NCBI GenBank assembly: GCA_035048485.1
Contig: CM068583.1
Span: 27,587,841 to 27,651,840 of the forward strand
Length of the DNA: 64,000 nt
Reading direction: 5' to 3'
DNA from: Pteria penguin
Taxonomy: Eukaryota > Mollusca > Bivalvia > Pterioida > Pteriidae
Positions 24,301 through 35,227 of the stretch are shown here, one piece after another. Positions within the stretch are counted from its first letter, which is position 1; the number at the start of each line of letters is the position of its first letter. The translations under genes and the position numbers were made by a program. A model generated the notes under the pieces. That model had not been told where the DNA came from. It saw only the letters and a list, made by a program, of their open reading frames with translations, and did not search any database.

Positions 24301-27300
24301 AGAACTTCGGGACTTGAAAATGTATTCGAGATAAGCATGGTATTCGACATATCAGTGTTCGACACATCCGGGGTGAATTTAATCATAATATGAAGGATTT
24401 TTTCGGGACCGACGTTCGACTTCGAGATATCCCGGGTATTCGAGATATCAGTGTTCGAGATATCGAAGTTTGACTGTATTAATATATTGAATAAATCAAG
24501 AAAATGACTATGTCAGTCTTTTTTTATTTTCTAATACAATTAAGTCGGTCATTTTTTTTTCTAATATGACATGTTGAGTGCTTCTAAACTTTGGTGAAAA
24601 CTTAAATGAAAATTTTAACATGACACTTTAAAAAAACTTTCGAAATACATGTAGGTATTTACATATAAATATTAGCAAATAAATATGTTAAATGCTCTCG
24701 GTTTTCAATAAATAAGCAAAATGACACAAAATTGTATAAAAATAACCAAAAGACATCAAAATATCATCAAAATTTTGAATTAATTATTTCCTAAGTCTTT
24801 GGTTCAGGAGAGTCAAAATATGATGAAAACAAGTTGTGTTTGTGCAACATGAATGCCCACAGCAGCAACAAAGTCCATATAAGGCAAATTTTGCAATATC
24901 CTATATCTTGATTACACCCCATCCCGTGGAAATACATATGTGAAAGATGGAAGCCCTACCTCTTACTACTTGTAAATTATAACAGATGTTAAATGTAGGT
25001 CAAAGGTCACAATGTCAAAAATTATTGTTCAAACAAAAAGGTGTTGTCACAAGGAATATGCATGTGAAAAATGAAAGCCCTATAGCTTAAGATTAAAAAC
25101 TTATAACCAATGTTAAGCTTTTAAAATGTAGGTAAAATGTCACTGTCAAGGTCAAGAGGTCAAATATTATTGTTCTGACAGAAAAGTCTTGTCATAAGAA
25201 ATATGCATGTGAAATATGAAAGCCTTACTTTTTATAAATCAAAAGTTATAACTAATGTTAAAGTTTTTGAAATGTGGGGCAAAATTTGTGATCAAGTTCT
25301 CAGGGTCAAAAATTATGGAATGGACGGAAAGGTCTTTTCACAAGCAATACTCGCAAAACAAGAAAGCCTTATTTCTTACTTTTCAAAACTTATTACCAAT
25401 GTAAAAGTTTTTGAAATGTAGGTCAAAGGTCACAGTAAAGGTAAAGAGGTAATAAATTATGTCAACGGGGGATAGGAAATGTCACAAGGAATATGCATGT
25501 GAAATACAATGTACTAAAGTCTTATGATGTACCATTCAAAGGTTATAGTATGAACTATTTTTTCTTAAAACTAAGTCAAACTCCAAGGACAAGGTCACAA
25601 GGTTGAAAATTGAAGAAAAATATTCCCGCAAGATATGCACATGTGAAATATTAAAGCTATATCACTTAGCATTTAAAAGTTATAACATATGGGGTTTTCC
25701 CCCTAAATATAGGTCAAATTCCAAGGACAAGTTCAGAAGATCCAATATTATTGCATAAAAAAAAGGTCTTTCCATGAGAAATACACATGTGAAATATGAC
25801 ACCCCTATCACCTACATTTACAATGTTTGACCTCTTTTATTGAAAACAGGGTGGAATGGACAGAATGACAGACAGAGGGACAGACAGATGGACAACTTAA
25901 ACACTATATGCCTCCCTTCGTCTACAAGACCAGGGGCATAAAACGACTGAAAAAGTCTCTGAAGTCAATGATTATTTTTCTGATACAATTTAATTAGTGC
26001 TAAAAAACACTTAAACCTTGCTTTGGTTTTCAATGAAATGAAAAAAATGTTTTGCTTCCAGCAGAATTTCAACTGCCATCTTTCATAATGCCAGAAAAAT
26101 AACAAATCCAGAAGACTAAATTTTCAAGAGCCTTCAACTCAGGTGAGCTAAATACAGGAGAACAAGGGTCCACAATACTAAACAGAACAAAACTGCATAT
26201 ATTGTTGCAAAAACATATATTCAGACAGAACTTTTTCTTGCAAGAACTTGATATATGTCATAATACTATTCCAAATATTAAGTCAGTGGTTTTTAAAGAC
26301 ATCATATAAAGATACTTTTCCAGTATATCACTACAAACTTTTGGCTGCTGAAATAAGGCCAAATTAATCTTCCACGGCATACACCACAAATCATAAGAAT
26401 ATTGCGGCTTGTGCTTCTAATAAAAAATCAAATGTTTTTCCTATATGTTATATATTTTTTCTATTTAAACCTTTTTAAAAAACCTTCTGCCCCTTAAGGC
26501 ATGTAAGGCAGGGACAAGTATTTCCCCAAAGCATTCCCTTCAACAGACCTTACCTGCATGTCATAAAACTTTTGTATCCGAGCAAGTCATAAATGTTAGA
26601 AATTTTTAGAATGTATTTTCTATGTATAAACCTTAGCAAAAAATAACTTACCACCATTGAGGTGGTGCCAAAGGCAAAAGTGAGCTAAAATATATAAAAT
26701 GACTAATAATGTACAAAGGTAGTTTTTTATCTGTAGACAAACTTAAGTTATTCTTTTTAAGTTAATACGGTATACATGTATTTATTATGATTTATAACAT
26801 GTATTTATTATGATTTATAAAATGATTGAATTGTGAAATTTTCTAAAGTACAAAAAGCAGAATTACCCTTTGTATCTGCTCTATATAATCATCTCCTTTG
26901 GCCATTTTGAGCCATGGACATTCTGGAAACCATTTTGCATGCTCCACCCATGGTTCATCTTCCTCTTCCCAATCCCATAAGATACCACCACAATAGAAAC
27001 ATTTTACCTTGTCCCCTTCACCTGAAAAAGATACAGCAAAGAAAACATAAAGCATTTATTTGACAACTTTTATTATTTGAGGGGTCATTTGAAAGTTTCA
27101 TGTTTAAGTCTTTTAAGTCTTGTTTTGATGGTTTTAATGATTTCTTATGGCTGAAGGGAAGTAGTTCAAACCCCCCTAAATGCAAATTTTTTTTTGTGTT
27201 CATTTAAAACAAAAACAAGACTTTAAATATTATTTAAGAGAAAAAAACCAGAAAAATTATACTAAATTTAATATTTTTCACATAATATTGTACGGTATTA

Positions 27301-29452
27301 TCATGACAATTGTCTTGATTTACCAGTAATCAATATAGAGAAGCAAATTTACAGATTTTGTCATCAGTCAAAAACAGTATAAGAACGAGAATATATGTGT
27401 CTGCAAATTTCTTTAAGCAGGCAATTGTTTGTGAATGAGCAAATTGTGCTCAGCTGAGCTACATGTGTATATACCGTTATATTATTTTAAGTAGGTTTGC
27501 TCTTAAATTTAAGTTTTGTTCTACTATCAAAGCTAGAAACTCATCAAAAGTTTTTGAGTTGCCATTCGGGCATGGTGGGCTGAAAATGTGGTTGCCTAAA
27601 ACAAATTTGACTTACCCGAAAACTAATATGTGATAATTCAAGTATTTAAACAAAGTTTATTCTTTATTCAAGCAAATTCAACTTCTTTATTTAAGTAAAT
27701 TGAATTTCAAATCGGCAAACTAAAAATGATTTCCGAAGTATACCTATAATTTTACCGCTTTATATTCTTAACCAACAAAAACTCATTGAAACGTTGTTGA
27801 ATAGGCTTTCCCTCCTCCCCCAGCTAGTATGCTTTATGACATGTCAAACACATTTCCGAAGCTTAGTAGAATATAATCAGGAGCTTAAACTGTGCTGGAG
27901 TCTTTTGCAGACTCTGTAATAATATTCACATTATGCCAGTAAAACAAAGAACAATACACTCAGCATTCACAATATTTCGGTCTCCTGACCTTCTTCTGGT
28001 GAATTTTATTGAAATTGGTTGCGTTAAGTTATGTGAAATCCATCATATTTCATAACCGATCAGGGAATAAACTTAACGTTCGCCCACTCGCCCAAGACGA
28101 GTAAAATTTGTTGTGGACGATCAAGAAACACTTCCTACTCGCCCACGTGGCGAACGAAAAATCTGCAAGACGAATCGGCCGTTTTCTTGTTGAATTCTAA
28201 TCTGAATCATCTAGACACTTAATTCTGTCACTGAGTAAGCAGAACTAATCGTCTAGATGATTCAAATCTGGACAGGTTCTGTTTATTTGTTGGTTAGCAA
28301 TATCCGGTTTCACGTTTGTTTAAATTATGGCTCGACAAGCCCAGTTGGGAAGTTTTTTTGCCGTTCCCATGAAACGAAATGTATTGCTGACAAAACACTT
28401 TTTCTTGCAAATTTTGAATGGTTTCAGTGTGGGCTCATAAAGATTGGTGTGGGCCCGTAGATTCTGAGTCTTACGAGCTCACATGGCTCATAAAAATTTC
28501 GGTTAAGTTTATTCCCTGACGATATATGAAAAATTCATAAAAATACAGTAGTGGTAAAAATTCGATATATGTTTCATATGCCAGTAGTTCATATGAGTGA
28601 TTAGCATATAATGCCAAATGATATGTTAGGTTCTAACAGTGAAATCTGTGTATAATCAAAAGTTCTGAAATGCTACAAGTACTCTCTCTACCAAAAACAT
28701 TCAATATGATAATGCTGAATAATAGTTTGATAGGAGTTTTATACTTATTTATTGTATCTAAGTATATCAGTCTGATAACTTTTTGATTTTAGCACATGTT
28801 TTATATGGACGCTTCAAGTTCCAGTTATTCAGAGTTGACTGTAGTATGCATTAAAACTGCCAGTCTTTACGATAATCATATCATTAATTTTACCCAAATA
28901 AAAGAACCCAGCTTTGGTCAGTATTGGTGGAGTCTGTTTCATCTGTGAGGGCCAGCCTTTATAAGTTGCCAGTCGAATAGATTCAACAGCATATTCCTGG
29001 AATTTGGGCCTAGTCACACCTGGTCTATCTCTGCTGTTGAAGGACGCTTGGTACCTTAAGTCAAAATTTTCTCCTTGACTTGTATGTGTATGATCAAATC
29101 CCCTCGTAGCTGCCATATTAACTGGCAGAGTAGCCATACGGTCTGCTAGATTAGCAAATTGTGCTGGCTGCTGTCGACTCTGGCGTTGCTGAACCCAGGA
29201 ACAGTTAGGGAAGTGTCTCCCATGTTCTATAGACACTACATCACCATCACACCACCCACTGAGAATACCACCACACACAGTGCACTGCACTTTGTCCTCA
29301 TATCCTATATAGTAGAAATAATCATCTGCCAAATCATCAGCTGAAACTGGAGCATTTTGTTGCCATCGTCCATTAAATGTTGCACGTCTTTTGTTTCTGT
29401 CACTTCGCAGGGGTTCTAATCTTTCATATGGACTTTGTGGGATAACATCCAT
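18108..29452 (-). CDS. IAP: Inhibitor of apoptosis protein (2 BIR + RING), 5 coding exons
   Basis: Coding exons on the minus strand: 29452-28894, 27021-26867, 20580-20538, 19763-19542, 18304-18108. All junctions are GT-AG, phases agree, and the sum is 1176 nt (391 aa). BIR1 spans about residues 21-89 (zinc ligands C57, C60, H77, C84) and BIR2 about 148-222 (C194, C197, H214, C221), both with the CX2CX16HX6C spacing. A Ser/Ala-rich linker leads to a C3HC4 RING (C344, C347, C359, H361, C365, C368, C375, C378) and the usual IAP C-terminus ending in FLA. Family knowledge: such proteins block caspases or signalling partners through BIRs and are E3 ubiquitin ligases through the RING, mainly in the cytoplasm. 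BIR2 keeps the peptide-groove residues (D203, W204, W217); BIR1 lacks the second Trp. No CARD or UBA domain is seen. Confidence 0.9.
18893..19169 (+). mobile_element. SINE with tRNA head and conserved body, 11-bp target duplication
   Basis: The head has GGCCTAGTGGTATC (A-box region) and GGTTCAAGTCCC (B box). The body has GTCCTGTCTTTTGGATGAGA, CCGAGGCCCCGTGTCGTGG and CCCGCATCAGGCAGATGCCG, ending in (TCAA)n. The target duplication AAAAGAAGATG lies at 18882-18892 and 19170-19180. It sits in IAP intron 4. The same family occurs at 43407-43918 and, degraded, at 44163-44430. Confidence 0.88.
19542..19763 (-). CDS. IAP: IAP coding exon 4: Ser/Ala-rich linker
   Basis: Acceptor TTTGTCAG, donor GTAAGT. 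Residues 254-326 are rich in Ser, Ala, Thr and Glu and hold a small imperfect repeat (QPSDAASGS, QATDAASAS). No domain is recognised. Length 222 bases keeps the frame, so skipping would still give a BIR-RING protein. Confidence 0.82.
20538..20580 (-). CDS. IAP: IAP coding exon 3: 43-base linker exon
   Basis: This short exon is too small for a frame search. It has acceptor TTTGTAG and donor GTAATT, and encodes ELHMMQLDEQKENT plus one base. Phase 0 in and phase 1 out exactly fit exon 2 and exon 4, which is the main reason to accept it. The peptide is polar and part of the BIR2-RING linker. Skipping it would shift the frame. Confidence 0.75.
20989..22376 (-). mobile_element. HINE-like element, family F1, copy b (outer part)
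   Basis: The stem-loop end is present in degenerate form (CAAGAGATCCAAGTGGGTC, read on plus, followed by GCTCACCTGAAC). The interior from about 21420 is a series of diverged modules of about 150 bp with recurring words such as ATCAAATGAAAG and AGGTCAAAAGTCA. The element appears to be cut by copy c; the piece at 25941-26153 that ends CTCAGGTGAGCT may be its other end. Confidence 0.55.
21823..21890. mobile_element. Small foldback insertion in F1 copy b
   Basis: The inverted words CACAGGGTCTTGAGACAAC and its near reverse complement (one mismatch) enclose about 30 bp. The block interrupts the local 150-bp module pattern, so it is either an inserted foldback element or a gene-conversion product. 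There is no coding capacity. Confidence 0.5.
22377..24814 (-). mobile_element. HINE-like element, family F1, copy c (with nested MITE)
   Basis: It begins on plus with CAAGAGGCCAAAGTGGGCC and GCTCACATGAGC. It ends near 24814 with TTTGGTTCAGGAGAGTC, a decayed form of the F1 fold-back end. The interior includes the tRNA-like word GGATTTGAACC near 23010. The pogo/Tigger-like MITE at 23543-24476 is nested in it. It lies in the large third IAP intron counted from the 3' end. Confidence 0.55.
23543..24476. mobile_element. pogo/Tigger-like non-autonomous DNA transposon
   Basis: The ends are CAGTCAAACCTCGTTATCTC and the matching inverted sequence (CAGTCAAACTTCGATATCTC on the other strand), each flanked by TA. 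Subterminal TTCGAGATATC words are repeated several times at both ends. TA target sites and CAGTNAAACCTCG-type ends fit the pogo/Tigger branch of Tc1/mariner. No transposase remains in the 934 bp; the inside holds an AGAGACATATATGTCTCT palindrome. Confidence 0.85.
24830..25940 (-). mobile_element. HINE-like element, family F3
   Basis: On the minus strand it starts TTTATGCCCC near 25943 and ends GGGCATTCATG, a stem-loop TGTTGCACAAACA and ACTTGTT at the 24.83-kb side. The inside is a set of modules of about 150-200 bp carrying AAGGTCA-type words, including two perfect AGGTCAAAGGTCA sites (24997-25009 and 25420-25432) and a GGACAGACAG tract near 25880. No protein is encoded. Confidence 0.6.
25941..26153 (-). 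mobile_element. HINE family F1 end fragment
   Basis: This piece runs into CTTCAACTCAGGTGAGCTAAA at 26130-26153, the F1 fold-back end, and includes the tRNA-like TTTCAACTGCC stretch typical of F1. It may be the displaced end of copy b (20989), split by the later insertions between them. Confidence 0.45.
26867..27021 (-). CDS. IAP: IAP coding exon 2: zinc-binding half of BIR2
   Basis: The acceptor is CTTTTTCAG and the first two bases complete Gly187, giving FFYLGEGDKVKCFYCGG across the junction, which is the canonical BIR sequence. Zinc ligands C194, C197, H214 and C221 lie here together with the IAP-binding-motif groove residues D203, W204 and W217. The donor is AGG|GTAATT, phase 0. Confidence 0.88.
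28061..28518. mobile_element. MITE with CAGGGAATAAACTTAAC ends and inner hairpin
   Basis: The 17-bp left end CAGGGAATAAACTTAAC is matched by GTTAAGTTTATTCCCTG at the right. An inner palindrome (GAATCATCTAGAC ... GTCTAGATGATTC, about 28205-28264) adds a second foldback. The 458 bp lie in the IAP intron that splits BIR2. A target-site duplication was not resolved. Confidence 0.75.
28894..29452 (-). CDS. IAP: IAP coding exon 1: BIR1 and first half of BIR2
   Basis: The start ATG at 29452-29450 has AAGAAC before it and G after it. The exon encodes residues 1-186 plus one base: a whole BIR1, a polar Gln/Ser-rich spacer (about 88-145), and the N-terminal half of BIR2 up to AGFFYL. The donor is GTAAAA after TTG-G at 28893. 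BIR2 is therefore split by a phase-1 intron just before its zinc-binding core. The exon extends 5' as untranslated sequence to an acceptor at 29499-29500. Confidence 0.88.
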
Positions 29453-29498
29453 GTTCTTAATTCAAAAGATGTTTGTAAATACATCTGCATTCATTTTC
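29453..29498 (-). promoter_or_regulatory. 5' untranslated part of IAP exon with a short upstream ORF
   Basis: An acceptor (TTTTTTTTCAG at about 29509-29499) implies that the first coding exon begins at 29498, so a further upstream 5' exon must exist but was not located. Between the acceptor and the start codon lies a ten-codon upstream ORF (ATG at 29494, TGA at 29464-29462) in the same frame as the main ORF but closed before it. It could lower translation of the IAP. Confidence 0.55.
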
Positions 29499-29568
29499 CT
29501 GAAAAAAAAATTTTTTTAAAAACGATGAAAAATTGTTTTTGTTATTTTCTATACTATGCCAAGAGCAA

Positions 29569-31586
29569 CAAGAGGCCCAAGTGGGCCTATATCGCTCACC
29601 TGAGTACCTAGATAATCAGTCATCCATGAAGGAATTCATTTATTTTTGCATTACTGTGACTAAGTCAACACAAATGTTGAAAATATGTCAAATTTTATCT
29701 CAGACTAGAATAGAAAACAACACTTTTTTGCACATCCATTCAGGTGATTTTGATATTAAGCATTTGCTTTGTCTCTGCAAGATGTCATTCAGGGCAACAA
29801 GTTAGTCATTTTCTTTGGGTGGGGCCTTTTGTTGACTGATTTCAAGTCTGGGTCATGAACAACAATTGTTTCAAATATTGTCCAGATCTAACTTAAAATT
29901 GCCTAATTTCATATGTTGAGTGTTGAGAAACATCTAAAAACTTATTTAGATGTGTAAATAAATGAAAAAAAAATTTTTGACCACAGCTGGATTTGAACCG
30001 CTACTCTCTATATTTCAATTACCAAGTAGTATATGTACCATTGTGAGACCTACTTTTTAGACATGGTGGCATTATCTGTTAACCAATTCCGATGAAATTT
30101 ACCAAATTGATAGAGGACCTTTAGTACTTCATGTATTCCATGTTTCATTAAAATCTTTCATGTGGTATAAGAGCAGAAGTGAAAAATGTGATTGAATTGT
30201 TCCTATACACCCTCATTTGGAAGTCTTAAAAAAATTCATAGAAAATCCAAAAATTGAGTTATTGACAAAATTCTTTCAAAGTAACATTCCTTACCATAAT
30301 TATGATCACAATAGTGCATAAGAAATCATCATTATCAATTAACTAGGAAATATGACACTTTTCTGCATTGAAATCACCAAGTCCAAAGAAATGTCGAAAA
30401 AAAATTCTAAAATTTGATTTTGGAAGGGAACCAAAATGACAATATGTCTTCACTCATCCCTCTAGATCATTTCTATGCATTCTGTTTGTCTCTGTATACA
30501 GCCCGTATGAAAAAGAATATTGTTAAAGGAGGGAACTCTTTTGTGACCTACTTTTGACTATGGTGGTGCCACCTGTAAAGAGGTCTGGACGAAAACAACA
30601 GAATTTGAAGAGGATCATAAGTGACTTATTTCTACCAAGATTTATTAAAATCCTTCAAACAGTTTTGTAGAAAAAGTTGAAAATTTGAAAAATTGCCTAC
30701 CCCCCCCCCCTTTTTTTGGAAGTCTTAAACGTAAAATTGTCTAATTTCATATGTTGAGTGTTGAGAAACATCTAAAAACTTATTTAGATGTGTAAAGAAA
30801 TGAAAAAAAAAATTCTGACAACAGCTGGATTTGAACCACTACTCTCCGTATTTCAATTACCAAGTGGTATATGTACCATTGTGAGACATACTTTTTAGAC
30901 ATGGTGGCATTATCTGTTAACCAATTTGGATGAAATTTACCAAATTGATAGAGGACCCTAATACTTCATGTATTCCATGTTTCATTAAACTCTTTCATGT
31001 GGTTTTGTAGAAAAAGTTGAAAATGTGAAAAATGGCCAACCCCCCCCCCCCCCTTTTTTTTTGGAAGTCTTAAAAAATTCATAAAAAATCCAAAAATTGA
31101 GATAATGACAAAATTCTTTCACAATAATATTCCTTACCACAATTATGATCAAAATAGTCATTAAGAAATCATCAATATCAATTAACTGAAAAACATGACA
31201 CTTTTCTTCATTGAAATGACTAAGTCCAGAAATATGTCAAGAAAGCGTAAATTTCGAGATCTATTTAACGGATCTTAAACCCAAACACAATTTTTAATAA
31301 TCCATCTTTATAGATTGTTGAAATGCAATTAGTTTCCCCATTTATGTACTGGTTCTGGAGGAGAAGATGTTTGAAGAGGGGTACCGTTTTGGGCACTTTT
31401 GGTCCCGCCCTGGATCCACCCCTGAGGGAATCTGGATCCTGAACACAATTTTAGTAGGGGACCTTGAGTACATCATTTACCCAAAGTTTGATCCAAATCT
31501 GCGATGTAGTTCCAGAGAAGAAGTTGAAAATGTGAAAAAGTTAACGACGGACGGACGGCGCACTATGACTATAGCTCACTTGAGCC
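29569..31586 (-). mobile_element. HINE-like element, family F1, copy d (one end truncated)
   Basis: The 29.57-kb end is intact (CAAGAGGCCCAAGTGGGCC followed by CGCTCACCTGAG) and the first kilobase is nearly identical to copy a, so the two are recent relatives. At 31586 the sequence stops after TAGCTCACTTGAGCC; the second arm of the fold-back end is missing. The interior holds two modules, each with the tRNA-like GGATTTGAACC word and a C-run. Confidence 0.7.
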
Positions 31587-34233
31587 TATACTGTGTAATT
31601 ATGCTATATGTTAATAAAAGGTGTAACCATGTTACTGATGGGTCTCAGCAGAGGAAACTCGGTCCTTAGGGGCCTACAAATTTCTTTGAAAAGTAGTAAA
31701 TTCTCTCAATGTAACCAAGAAACAAAACATCAGGACCTTAGTACAGTACACACATCTCGACACACATTTTACCAAATACCCGGTCCAAAAATGTTTATTT
31801 TTAGGTTTTATAGCCCCGGTCCCCTAAACTTAACTAAGGCCATATTGACTATTGTAAAGCACCGAAATTACACGTCAAATTCAAATAAAATGTACTGTAC
31901 TCAGTAGGACAGAATTTCCTCTGTTCAAGATGGTCTTTTTTTTTTCATCCTGCCTTTCTAACACTATCTAGGTTAAAAATTGTATCAAATTTATTATCTA
32001 AAAGATATCTAGTAGCTCTGAAAATGTCAAATACCATTACATTACCATTACTTAACTAGTACCAAGTTCTTTAGTCTGGAAGTTTTGTTTTCGAAACAAT
32101 CAAATCCCGAATTGGCTGTAAACACAGTTGAGTTGCTAGATGTATGTAGGGCGTAAGAGGAAATGGAAGGTTCATATATCAAATATTAAACGAAAGAACT
32201 CTAAAATTTCAATATGGTATTGATTTGGTTGATTGGCTTATCATAATCGGCAAACTGAAAACCCCCAATTCTGTCTAAAATCTGTAAAGTGGCTGTCGCG
32301 TAATTTTCCCAATTTTTCGCAATTGTGTTATGTAGATTGAAAACACTGTGTGTTAAAAAGTAACTCATGTGACCTCAATTTCACATAATTTGGAAAACTA
32401 TTGTAGTGCAACCGAAACCCGATTAACGTCAATAAAATTAATGACGATGAGATGGTTCTATTTATAGATTTATGGTATCTTTATTATATTATAATATGAA
32501 GCCCGGAAGTAAATTAGATCTATCCGTCCCTGTGTGAAGGAATCATTTTAGTTATTTTGTTTATCGCCTATACTGTATTGCTAAATACATGGGGTTCGGA
32601 GTAGACCTCTAAACTAATAAATACAACAACTACCGCCTTGCAACAGGGACGTATATATACGACCCTGCTTGCACGAATAACCGAATATTTGCGTATCAAG
32701 GCAATCGCAGTTATATATATATATAACCACACACATTTGGATTGATGACTGACTTGAAACACCTTGATGCAGTGATGACAAAAGATGCTTATTAATAACA
32801 CCGCAATCGAAGTATAACGCTCAACTTTTGAGTACACTTCGTATTGGAAGAAGAATCGAGTTATTGAATCTGGTAATACATCAGGGATATCCACACTAGA
32901 TATATTTACTAAATACGGGCAAGCAGAAGTGGAGGAAGTCAAGCATAAGACTTTGGTGTGAATTTTCCCTATATAGAGAATCGACGAAACGTTTTATAGC
33001 TCCCATTTTGCATTATCATTTTGCATCTTTTCATCCAAACTATAAAGTTTTTATAGCAGAAAGTTCGATTTTAAAGTCCTGTAGCAAGTGGTTTTTAACA
33101 TTTTGGTCAAATTTCTTCTTATTTCATTCAAACAGAAAATAACCATAGTCTAAAAATAGAAATCGTGGTAAAATTCGACTAAAGCCGGGATATTTGAAAT
33201 AACTTGTTACAGCCCTTTTATCCAACTTTATGATATACAATAGAGGCATTATGATTTGGACGTAAACAAGTGTGAATAGTATTTTAATGACTTTTTTTTT
33301 CAGTTCCCGTCGATTTTCTTCTCCATACTGAGAATTCAGACCCAAGTCAGATGCTCGGATCTGACATATTGGACTAAACCAAAGGCAGTATTTATAACGA
33401 TAAAGGATTATTTCTTAGTCAGACTCATTCACACGTTTGCGAAATTGTACCTCGGGGACAGAAACAAACGTGTGGGTGATATAGAGTACCAATAAAAGAA
33501 ACCGGCAAATTTAGAACAACCTGTAGGGAAGTCTTTGTATTGCACTTGTGTCCTAGTGACATATTGGAGGTATCTAAAGTATTATTAATGGCCGTTTGCT
33601 TAATGTTTAATAGGTGTTCCTTATGATGCTGGAATGCACTAAACCTTCCCGGGTGATATGTTTATCAAAAGAGCAAGTTTTACCCTACTTACGAAATTGT
33701 GGTTCAAAATTATCAAATTGGAGCCATGTTTGGGACTAATCTTGGTCATGCTGTGTCATGATTCAGACAAAATATAAATGTTACATATAAATTTATTATC
33801 AAAACGAAAATGTGTAATGGCATGTGCGGATCCAGAACTTTTTTTCTGGGGGTCCGAAATATTAGGGACCAGATTAAGCATTTTAAGTACTTTATTTGAC
33901 AACTTTTAACATATTATTGACTTCACTTTCCAAATGTATTTCCATTCGGAAGATCTATTAGGTGATGTCACCTTCAATTTAACAACATCCCTCTCCTAGT
34001 ATAATACTTTAGATCTGAAAAATTAACTGCTCTTGTTCGTTCTCAATCAAAAGAACATATACAGGATATGAAATGAATTTTCATTTCATTCGGTATTTAT
34101 GAAACGAGTTTCTTTTTATCACACGTTTACACTCAGTTTAAAGGTGTTTATTTCATCAAACACCGGATTGACACAATTCTTTTCCACGTTATGACGCGAT
34201 ATTTCGCTGCATAAAGAGCAAAACATGTGATAA
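31587..34233. other. Intergenic DNA upstream of the IAP gene
   Basis: The missing first exon and promoter of the IAP gene could lie here, but no promoter element can be assigned. A MITE-like start (ATGTGCGGATCCAGAA at 33824) matches the left end of the MITE at 37030 and has no partner end nearby. A 29-bp word with CTCAACTTTTGAG at 32812-32840 recurs at 41808. No coding frame is convincing. Confidence 0.45.
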
Positions 34234-35227
34234 CAAGAGCAACGCCTAGCGTGGCTTAATGCGCCCGTCGCTTAATTCGGACGGGATCAATTTGCATTTG
34301 GCATGAGTTTCATGAAAAACATCTGAAGGGAATTGCGTTTCATAGCATTTTATCATAGGAATAAGTCCAAGGGCAATAACTCCTGCAAAATTGGTCCTAT
34401 CAAACCCATCTTCGAACTTCACCTGCACCTTCCCTTGATACATCTGTATACCAACTATCATTTGAATCCAGCATACCTTTACTGAGATAATGAGCGGAAA
34501 CCATCATTTTAATGAAATTTTCTAAGTCCCCTATAAATTTCTCAAAAAATGAAGAATAAAATATCAATACCTGTCAAATATGTGAAAGTTGGTACATTTT
34601 ACTTGTGTTTCATGCTAAATTTCATTCTGTTTTTACAAAAATTAGATTTAAAAAAAAATTTGAGATTTATAAGTCCTAGGGCCATAAATCCGTCGAAAGT
34701 GATCAATCGTAACAACACTCGAACTGGTACTAACGCCGCTTGATATATAGCAATATACCAAATTTCAACTCAATATCTTGAAAGACGGCAAAAAAGTCCG
34801 GAAAACATGACCTTGGACAGATGGTCAATCCCCCCCCTCCTAAAATTATATATTTCTCAAAAATGAAGAAAATAGATATTGAAACCCGTAATATATGTGA
34901 TAGTTGGTACATTTTACTTGTTTCATGATAAATGTCATAATGTTTTGACAAAAAATAGATTTTTAATGAATTTCTGAAAAAAAATCTTGAAATTTATAAG
35001 TCCAAGGGCCATAAATCCGTCAAAAGTAGGTCAATCGTAACAAAACTCGAACTGATACTGACGCCGCTTGAAATAAAGCTATATAACAAATTTCAACTCA
35101 ATATCTTGAAAGACGGAAAAAAGGTCCGGAAAACATTACCCCGGACGGACGGACGGAGGCACGCACGCACGGACGGACGTACGGACAGCGCCATTACATA
35201 ATACGTCCCGTCTAATGACGGGCGTAT
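34234..35227 (-). mobile_element. HINE-like element, family F2
   Basis: On the minus strand it starts ATACGCCCGTC and folds back at once (GACGGGACGTAT). It ends with CGACGGGCGCAT, the stem-loop ACGCTAGGCGT and a CTCTTGTT terminus. The inside has two related blocks of about 250 bp (34500-34800 and 34850-35120), and a GGACGGACGG stretch is next to the fold-back end, as in F1. It is non-coding; the short frames inside are not shared between the two blocks. Confidence 0.65.

Noticed and set aside
32568..32942. A 124-codon minus-strand frame upstream of the IAP gene
   Set aside because: No domain, no splice signals that join it to the IAP exons, and it overlaps the repeated CTCAACTTTTGAG word.
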